Of a DNA stretch of 64,000 nt, positions 8,308 through 16,800 are shown piece after piece (the stretch's first letter is position 1; each line of letters opens with the position of its first letter). The notes under the pieces were generated by a model. It searched no databases. It was not told where the DNA came from and saw only the letters and a list, made by a program, of their open reading frames with translations. The position numbers and the translations under genes are program-made. The stretch covers positions 1-64,000 of the forward strand of contig NZ_CAJE01000021.1 of NCBI RefSeq assembly GCF_000308215.1, read 5' to 3'. The stretch comes from Methanomassiliicoccus luminyensis B10 (lineage in GTDB: Archaea; Thermoplasmatota; Thermoplasmata; Methanomassiliicoccales; Methanomassiliicoccaceae).

Positions 8308-8940
8308 TCAATTCACGTAGATGCGACAATAGTTGTACGCCGGGACCGAGAAAGAGTCCCTCGGGACCTTGCTCATCAAAAGCGCGCACAGCGGGTCGAA
8401 GTTGTCGGAGTCGAGCCTTACATTTATCGCCTGACCCGACCCGGCGATGGCGATGCCGGCGATCTGGTTCGAACCGCCGTAGTAGTCTACGCTGACGACG
8501 CTGTCCCACGGTATCTTGGCTTTTTCCTTGTACCCTCGCAGTCCCGGCCTGAGCTGTCTGATGCCCTCGTCGTTCGCCACGACGACGGAAAACCCAGATT
8601 CTAACGATTGCAATGGGGCCAACGTGACGACCACAATGGTAAAGCAGAGAGTAAACGTAGGCAAATCTCTCATCGTTCCATCGGTCCACGGATCTGTTCC
8701 TCCGAAAATTATGGAGAGTTCGAACAGAAGAATGAACACTATCCAGAAAAAATGTATGAAACCGAAGAAGTAGCCATGCATCTGCTTCCGCCACAGAACC
8801 ATGTTGCGAGGGTCTTCGGTTCTCAGCCTATCTTCCAGAGCCTTCATCCGGCTCGCCGAGCGTCTGAATACCCAGCGTGAAGCTGCATAGGAAACCAGCC
8901 AGCCTATGGCGAATGCGCCAAATGTGATAAGGCAGGCCAA
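8308..8940 (-). CDS. Membrane protein with N-terminal helices, 210 residues
   Basis: No family is recognised. A first membrane helix at about residues 3-23 (LITFGAFAIGWLVSYAA) is followed by basic residues, then two more hydrophobic helices near residues 55-75 and 90-110. The C-terminal half looks like a small beta-rich cytoplasmic domain resembling PH-like folds in its spacing (SVVSVDYYGG). The start is TTG 8940, because no ATG or GTG is available upstream in frame. It sits directly behind the orphan RHS tail, a common place for immunity genes. Confidence 0.6.
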   Translation of the reverse strand: MACLITFGAFAIGWLVSYAASRWVFRRSASRMKALEDRLRTEDPRNMVLWRKQMHGYFFGFIHFFWIVFILLFELSIIFGGTDPWTDGTMRDLPTFTLCFTIVVVTLAPLQSLESGFSVVVANDEGIRQLRPGLRGYKEKAKIPWDSVVSVDYYGGSNQIAGIAIAGSGQAINVRLDSDNFDPLCALLMSKVPRDSFSVPAYNYCRIYVN

Positions 8941-9020
8941 GAATATAGTTATTCACATGCCCCCAACAACCTCTCGCATCTAAAAAGCTCAATAATTGTG
9001 TATGTCACGTTTTATCCCTC

Positions 9021-9572
9021 CTACACCGCGGTGTTAGAAAAGGTACGCACGTCAATCACATCTAGAGGACGCGGACTGGCGACTGCTGTATAACTGGCTA
9101 TGCTAACATAATGCCTTTTCTGAGCCCATTCCATACCAGACTCAGCAATAGAGAGGCCAACGTCAATGGTTAACTGTACTGCCGCACGGTTTCCTCCTGC
9201 AAGATATTCTGGCGCACCAATCATATCCATATATCCCGGTAATCTAAACTCTTTTAAACCAATTTTTGTTGGATATGGGAGCATGGGTTTCAAGTCAACA
9301 AGCTTCACGTTTTTGGCACTGCTAATGAATTTAGTCAATGAACCTGTTTTCAAAGCCGGAGCGAACTCGCCCAGTCCACCAAATGCAGCCCCTATCGCCC
9401 CAGAAATTAGCACTGAGTTCATATCGATTTCCTTACCATCTAATCTCTGGCTAGCATATTCCCCTACCGCACCTGCGGCGAAGCCTCCTCCCATGCCAAT
9501 TGCCAACCCTAAGCCACATGTCGCCCCGGCGATTTCTGTTCTCAGTAAAGGGGCTTGGTTGAGAAAGCCCCC
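9021..9572 (-). pseudogene. Orphan RHS C-terminal module behind an in-frame TAG
   Basis: The frame from just after the TAG at 9573-9575 to the stop at 9021 encodes 183 residues; the first plausible start inside it is TTG 9506 (161 residues). It begins with a glycine- and alanine-rich segment (AIGMGGGFAAGAVGEYAS, ISGAIGAAFGGLG) like the linker that follows the conserved core in RHS proteins, here in the big gene next door. After that comes a unique tail of about 110 residues that I do not recognise. Orphan tails of this kind are left when RHS loci swap their C-termini. DNA is AT-richer than the neighbours. It is in frame with the 60-codon ORF upstream, so the amber codon may be read through. 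Confidence 0.55.
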
Positions 9573-9755
9573 CTATCCTTCTTCCGGTAGATGAGCCAGC
9601 GGGAAGATGCCCAGTTGTTTCAATTCGTTCTCCCTTTTGCTCTTACTATTCATTGTTGGAATTAGTTCCTCATCTAATGATTCAGCTAGGCTTATTTGTT
9701 CCCAGATTGGTTTCTTCACCCTGTTGATTATTATCTGTTCATCATCTTTCATCAA
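9573..9755 (-). CDS. Small charged ORF, 60 residues, ends in TAG
   Basis: It begins with TTG or ATG (9755 or 9752) and is rich in E, K, I and L, helical in appearance (IIINRVKKPIWEQISLAES), with the frame closed by TAG at 9573-9575. The next in-frame sequence is the orphan RHS tail, so the two could be one product of about 244 residues if TAG is decoded as pyrrolysine or is a recent mutation. The start is 37 bases after the stop of the immunity candidate. No family is recognised. Confidence 0.4.
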   Translation of the reverse strand: MMKDDEQIIINRVKKPIWEQISLAESLDEELIPTMNSKSKRENELKQLGIFPLAHLPEEG

Positions 9756-9791
9756 GGTTCACATTTCCTGGCTATAATATCAGCGGCCCAT

Positions 9792-10805
9792 TCATTCATC
9801 GCCTGGCAGAGGATGATCTGACATCCAGTTCTGAAGTGGCTCCCACCAATGCATATCTTTGTACCGGCGCTTGAGCCTCCGAATGACACGACGTCCCTTT
9901 GATGTCAGGCCGAACCGATCTCCATCAACTGCCAGCCATCCCCTCTCACGAAGACGCAGGAACGCCCAGGAGAGCTTATCAGGATCGGGAATATTGATGA
10001 AGAGGTCATCGGCCGATCTGATGACCTCCCATAATGGACGTATGCCGTCCAGGCGATAAAGAGCGTAAGCGACCCATGCCTCGCTGATCAGCCGTTGCGG
10101 TGGAAGGACCCCTCGTTCCCCCGCCAAAGCTGCTTGCAGGAACGGCAGGTATTCCTTTTCGAGCCTGCGGTACTCGGATTCGGCATTTTTGTCGAAGACC
10201 TTGGTCTCGGATTTCCAGATCTCGGCATTTTCATCGCCTGGCAGAGGATGTTCCGACATCCATCTCTCGATCAGTACATACCAGTACATATCATCGTCCT
10301 GGCTCAGGACGTCCCGAACGATATGACTTCCCTCGGGCGTCAGGCCGAACCGATCTCCATCAACTGCCAGCCATCCCCTCTCACGAAGACGCAGGAACGC
10401 CCAGGAGAGCTCGTCACAACTTGGGGAACTATGAAAGACGGCATCGGACCGATAGAGGACATTCCAAAGAGGGCGTATCTCATCGCGGTAATAAAGCGCG
10501 TAAGCCATCCACGCCTCGATGAACCGTCTTTGTGGTGGAGGGACCTCCCGTTCCCCTGCCAACGTCGCTTGCAAGAACGGCAGGTATTCCTTTTCGAGCC
10601 TGCGGTATGCAGATTCGGAATCTTCGACGTATGCTTCGATCCTGGCATTCATAAGCTCGTCCTTGTCGAATCCCATGGATGTCAGTATCTGGTCCAATTC
10701 GCGCCATGGCATCGGCTGGGGCGATCTCCAGTTCCCCTGCGGAGGGGTCACTTCCGCCACCCATAGATCGAGGTTCTCTCCATCAACGATTTTGATTTTC
10801 AGCAT
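9792..10805 (-). CDS. Immunity-candidate protein with internal duplication
   Basis: The 337-residue product starts 13 bases after the stop of the giant RHS gene behind an AGGAG site, the classic position for an immunity protein against the RHS tail. After an N-terminal domain of about 60 residues it has two copies of a 145-residue unit. Each unit begins with YRRLEKEYLPFLQA, contains LSWAFLRLRERGWLAVDGDRFGLT, shown here only as landmarks LSWAFLRLRERGW and VDGDRFGLT, and ends in HPLPGDE. The second part looks like a winged helix. I recognise no family, and the immunity role is inferred from position only. Confidence 0.65.
   Translation of the reverse strand: MLKIKIVDGENLDLWVAEVTPPQGNWRSPQPMPWRELDQILTSMGFDKDELMNARIEAYVEDSESAYRRLEKEYLPFLQATLAGEREVPPPQRRFIEAWMAYALYYRDEIRPLWNVLYRSDAVFHSSPSCDELSWAFLRLRERGWLAVDGDRFGLTPEGSHIVRDVLSQDDDMYWYVLIERWMSEHPLPGDENAEIWKSETKVFDKNAESEYRRLEKEYLPFLQAALAGERGVLPPQRLISEAWVAYALYRLDGIRPLWEVIRSADDLFINIPDPDKLSWAFLRLRERGWLAVDGDRFGLTSKGRRVIRRLKRRYKDMHWWEPLQNWMSDHPLPGDE
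9904..9976 (-). repeat. Direct repeat copy 1, inside the immunity-candidate gene
   Basis: This 73-base segment is identical to 10339-10411. The offset of 435 bases equals exactly 145 codons, so the duplication kept the frame. Identity at the DNA level shows that the duplication is recent or kept uniform by gene conversion. Confidence 0.9.
10339..10411 (-). repeat. Direct repeat copy 2, inside the immunity-candidate gene
   Basis: Identical over 73 bases to 9904-9976. It encodes the LRLRERGW to VDGDRFGLT part of the first protein repeat unit. Confidence 0.9.
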
Positions 10806-10818
10806 TGGTCCGACACTC

Positions 10819-13800
10819 CTAAGGCCAATTGATCTTTATCACATTTTCATATCCTCGTGCTGCTATCTCTTTTAGTTCCAACTGGTAGAATTTTTTAGTT
10901 TCCAAACCCATCTTCACAAACTCTGGATTTCGACCCAGATCTACAACGGGGTATCCCTTATCCATCATTTTGTTAATCCATTTGATATTTTTTACCTCCA
11001 TCTTCGCCTCTGGCATTGTGCTCGGCAGTTTCCGCATGGTCTCGCCGCCGTACTTGAGTTTGAACTCATTGACCCGAGTCATGGATTCCCCAATGACGGC
11101 GAAACGACCGTTTGAAGGAAGGCTCTTGGATATCGGTGATAGTTTTGACGTTATTGATCCGGCAGTAGCTGCCAGACCTTTGGCCGCGAGTTTGGTTATC
11201 GCGGCTCCCGCCCCGAAGCCTATCGCCCCGGTCCCGGCGCCTATTGCCGTGCTCGCCGCCAATCCTTCCCAGGAGAAGCTCGATCCCGCATTCAGACCGT
11301 AATCCAAAGCGCTCGTCCCCGCGCCGATGGCTACCGAAGCGGCAAGGGCGAGAGCGGGTGACGCGACACCCGCGGTCGCCACCGTAAGTACGACACAAAC
11401 AGCGACGACAGCAACTGTCTTCCAATTATTGCTGAACCAGTTGCCAATGTCTCCGAAGATGCTCATTCCGGTCGGGTCGATGAACATCAGCGGGCTGTTC
11501 ACGCAGTACACGTACCGGTTCAGGGTCTGCGGCATCGACAGCGAGCCAAGCTCTGGATCTAGGGCGAGGAACCGTCCCAGCTCCGGATCATAGTAGCGAG
11601 CGAACAGGTACACCAGGCCGGTACCGTCGATCATTTCCCCGGCGAACATAACTTGGTCGTAACCGGTCGGGGAGTAAACGGCGCCGAACGGCTTGTACGT
11701 CACCGCCGAGAACAGGATGTCCTGTGGACCGGCGTTCCCGTTCTTCAGCACCAGTCTCGTCGAACCGAGAGCGTCGGAGATGTAGCAGTCGTTCTCGGTC
11801 CCGTCGACGATCCTTACGGCCAGCCGCCCGTTGGCATACACGTACTTGTTGGTCGTACCGTCGGAGGAGACCTCGTACACGGGATCGTGGCCGGAGTAGA
11901 CGAAGCGGCTTGTGCCCGACGGATCGATCGTCATGGCCCTGGCCCCGTTGGCGTCGTAGCCATATTCGCCCATCACCGCTGAGACCCAGCTACCTGACTG
12001 CCACTGGTATTTGACAACGGAGCTCATCCGGCCGAGCGGGTCATACAGGTAGTTGTACTTCAGCGACGAGGTTTCCTTCCACGCCACGTTCCCGTCCTCA
12101 TCGTACCTGTATCCCCATGTTCCATCCGAGGAGAGCTGGTTGTACACGCCGTAGGAGTACGACACGTTGTTCCCGTTCTCGTTCTTCCATATTCGGTTCC
12201 CGACGGCATCGTAGCCGTACTGTATGCTGCCCCACGCCCCGGTCGCTTTGGTCAAACGACCGAGAGCGTCGTACGTATAGTCCTCCGTGCCCGCCGGACC
12301 GACGCTGTCCTGGATCCTGAGCACGTTGCCTGCCGCGTCGTAGTTGTACCGCAGTCCCAGGATATCGGCACCGTAGCGGTCCTCCGCCGATATGCCGCTG
12401 ACCCATCCTCGTCCGTTGTAAGAGTACGAAACGACGGAGTTGCCGCCGAGGTAGGTTTCCGTTGCTACGGAGCCGTCGAGGTTGTACGCGAGGTGCAGCA
12501 GGTTCGTCCCGCCGGATACTATGTCTACCAAACGGTCGAGGTCGTCGTAAACGTACGATACCCTGCCGGAATCAGGATAGTCGACGTGCAGCAGGTTCCC
12601 GACGTCGTCGTACTCGTACGAGAGAGTGAACGGAACGCCGTCCACGATCTCGATCATCTCGACGACCCGGTCCATGTCGTCATACTGGTAGGTTATCGTG
12701 CCTAGATCGTTGCTTTTCTCGACGACACGTCCTTTGAGATCATAGCCGGTGGTGATGGTATCATCCTCGCTCGCCACGCTCGTCAGGTAGCCGAAGCCGT
12801 CGTAGGAGGATGTGGTCACCAGTCCGCTCCTGGATGTGGATGTGAGCACCTTTCCGGCGTTGTCGTAGGTCCACGATTCGGAGAAGCCGTCCGGGTACAG
12901 GATGGAGGTCTGCCGGCCCAAGGCGTCGTAGTGCATGCGGGTGACTTCGCCGTTGGCCTGCCTCACGGTCTTGAGGTTGCCGGCGGCATCGTAGCTCATC
13001 AGCGTCTCGTAGTACTGCGTCGAGGAGTGGTACTCCCGGGAAGCGTTAAGGCGACCCAGCACGTCGTACTTCATCACTTTCTTGTTGCCGAGCTCGTCGA
13101 TGTACGTTACCAGGCGGTTCACGTCATCGTACTCGGTGTACGATGCGTACCTGCTGGTGACGCTGCCGGCGCATTCGACGGAGAGATCGTCGTAGTACAC
13201 GGTGAAGCGGTCCGCGTTGGAGCCGCCGATATCGACGAAGAATTCGAACCTCACATCGTCGCAGCGAGACCAGTCGATGTTCCAATCATCGGAGGGATGA
13301 AGAACGATATTCAGCCAGGTGTTCAGGGCCGGCTTGCCGTAGATGACCTTGGTGTTCGGGTCCGTTGTAGTTCGGCTGTCCGAACTTTGGGTCCAGCATG
13401 ACAGCCAGTACGTGTAGTTGGCATAATTGCTCCCGGAGGCGTCGTACAACCTCAGCTTGATGCCTGACTCAAGGCGGTCCCACTGCCAGCCGTTGTGAGA
13501 GTACTCGCTCACGAACATCTTCACCGAGAGATCCGATATCTCACTGGCGCTGAGGTCCTTGCTCATCGTCGTGGTGCCGTAATCCTGACCGTCGGCGCCT
13601 CCTCCGATAGAGGTGAGCTTCACGGACTGCCCGGCGGAATGGTATTGCTCGGTCGAGAACGAGGAGGTAAGCCAGGAGCGGTGCGAGTACGGCTGCCATC
13701 CCGCGGTCGAAGTGAAGTCATCATTGATGGTCGTGGCACCGGTCCCTTCATCGTAAACGGCGGCGGAGGTTTGGCGACCAAGATAATCATATGAGTACTC

Positions 13801-16800
13801 GGTCGCCCGGCCCATCTCGTCTACTACCCGGACAGGCAGGTCCTGCCAGTTATATTCATACGTGACTTGGGAGTGCGGCGTGCTCGACAACCCGTAGCTT
13901 TCCACCTTGACGAGGCGGCCGATGACGTCGTAGTAGCTCACGGTCTTGCGTCCCAGCTCGTCATAGTAAGCGGCCTTGTTGTTCTCGTCGTCGTACTCGA
14001 TGGAAACGCTGGTCCCGTCGGGGTTGGTCGTCCTAACGGTCCGGCCGAGCACATCGTACTGATAGCTGGTCGTAGCGTCGTAGGCGTCGGTGACTGAATT
14101 TAGCCGCCCGGTGGCAAGATCGTAAGAATATGATGTTCGCCCCCGCTCGTCCTGCGCCCGGCCATGTATGGATAGGTCGTCATAGTTTACCCTGAACTTG
14201 TCGGCGACGGTGCCGGAACCGTATACATGGAGCTCGATGCGCACCTTTGAGCAATCGCTCCAATCTATATCCCAGTCCTCAGAAGGATGCAGAACGACGT
14301 CAAGCCAGGCGTTCATCGGCGGCTTGCCGTAGATGACCTTAGTGTAGCTATCGGGAGCGGTGCGATTGTCCGTTGATTGTCTCCAGCATGCCAGCCAATA
14401 GGCGTAGGTGGCGTAATTGGTACCGGAGGCGTCGTACAATCTCATACGTATGGCAGAGTCCAGGGTGTCCCATTGGCGGCCGTCGTGAGAGTGCTCGCTC
14501 ACGTACATCTTCGTCGAGATCTCGTTTACCTCAGCGATGTTGTATTCCTTCCAGGCGGTGACGGAGCCGGTATCGTAGGTACTGGGAGCGCCGGTGGTGA
14601 AACCGAGCTCCACCGAGCTGGAGGGAGAGCAGTATCTGGACGTGCTGTATTGCCCTACCAGCCAAGCAACATTGCCGTTGCTTGAACCTTTAGACAGAGT
14701 CCAACCGCTCGGCGATCCGAAGTTTTCCAGTTCTTCGACCGCTTCGCCGATCGCAGCGCCCCATGTACGCTCCAGGTATGTTCTTCCGTCCCCATATTCG
14801 TAATACGTCCTCACGCCGGCGGCATCGGTGCTCGACACCAGATTGCCGCAGATGTCGTAGAACGACTCGGTGCAGGCCCATCCGGAGCCAAGCCTGGACT
14901 TCGACGCGATAGGATACCCGTCATAATTGTACTTGATGTAGCTATCCTGCGCTGTCGTTCCTTCGTCGTTCTGATAGGTCAGCGCGCCTGCCAGACTGCT
15001 GTGCAGATCGCTCTTGATGTTGTTCGCGTAGAAGTCGGTCCCCTCGTAGCTGAACTTGTCGTAGTTGTAGATCTCATCATAGACGGGGCTGGCGTAGACC
15101 AAGGTCCCGACGCTGTCGTAGATCTCGAAGGAAGCGGAGATGGGGAACGCCCGAACGCCCTGGGAGTACAGGTCCAGAGTTACAGAGCCGGAAGTGGCGG
15201 TCTTCGACACCGTGGTACCGTTCACCAGCGTCATCTTCACCGTCATGCCGGACGATAGGCCGTCCACCCTGACCCCGAGGCCATGGACGCCGGAGCTGTC
15301 CCACTTGGCCGTCCCGCCCCTGAGGCCGTAGATGATCCCATAGATGTTGCTGCCATCAGGTATCCCAAGGTCAGATGCCTTGACGGTAAGTTGTGCCCAT
15401 TGCCCCGTAATCTGCGGCACGTTCCCGATGCGATGAATGTGTTGTGATAGGGGTTCCAGTTCAGAGGGAACTAGAGTGGTGAATGCATCGTTTCCAGATG
15501 TGTCTCCGCCCCAGTATGCTCTCTTCCAGACACCGTTGACGAAGTACTGGAGCACGATCTCTTGAGGCATCTTCCCGTCCTCAAGCCATATATACTGAAC
15601 GATAGCGTCCGATGCGTTCACGCGCATGTAGGATGTGGTGGATTTGAAGCCGTGGCCGTGATTATATATGCTTATCGAGTACCCACTCTGCCGATACTTG
15701 TCGCTGGTGACGGCATAATCGGAATCCGTTATCCAACTGTACTCCATCATGAAGGAATAAGTGGTCGAGCCGGACGGCCAGGCATCGTCGGCGATGGAGC
15801 TCCGGGATTGAGCGTATCCGCTGGAGATCCCCTTCACACCTGCGATGAAAGTGCCGTCTACGACAGAGTACGCATCCCCGCCCCAGATGTCCATCATGGG
15901 GGTGGAGATCGAGGTGTCACCTACTTTGAGAAGCCTAATGTACGCAGGTAACGACAGCCGGGAGAACGGAGGGATGCTGAGCGTTCCGGACTTGCTGCGG
16001 TCCAGAAGCTCGCCCCTTGAGTTGTACAGCTCGACGATGTCGTCCGCTTCCAGCCCGCTGACGGTGACGGTGCTGCTCTTGTATATCCGGACGTCGTCGA
16101 ACCACAGGGCGGTCGCGGTTCCGCCATTTGAGTTTGCCTGGAACCTTATGGCGTTGAGCTGTCCCGACGCCAAGAGGGGAACGTTGCTCTTCACCAGCAC
16201 TCCGTCGATATAGATGTCGTATGCATTGCTGGAGTACTTGACGGCGAACCCGACATCGTACCATGTGTTAGGCGCACATGGTGCGACCGAGACCCATGCG
16301 CTTCCGGTATAATATTTGAAATAGCCGCCCTGCGACTCGAAATTGATCCGGGCCGTGCTGCCACTCATCGCCATGATGTAGTTTGGAAGCGTGTTCCGCG
16401 TCATGAAGGAGGTCTGGATGTTGAAGTTGCCGCTCTGCCCGGCGAACTGATGAGTTGCTGACAAGTCGCCGGACGTTGTTGTTCGAGTAAGCTTGAGGGA
16501 CGGCGCTCTTGTCGGGTCCGCAGATCCGTCCAGCTGCACGCTCCCCGCTCCGGCGTCCACGGTCCAATCCGAAAGGTCCCAGTCATCGAACGCGTCGTGG
16601 AATATTTTGCCAGTAGAGGTCCTTTCCAGTATGGTCCCGCCCTGGAACGAGTTCTGGGTATCGGTGTTGGCGTACGAATAGTATGAGTCGTGGCCGAGGG
16701 CGTCCCTGGTGAATATCACGTTGCCCCAGTCATCGTAGGCCATGTACTCCGAGTAGCTTACCTCAGCAGAGCTGCCGCTGTAGGTGTCCACTCTGCTTGG

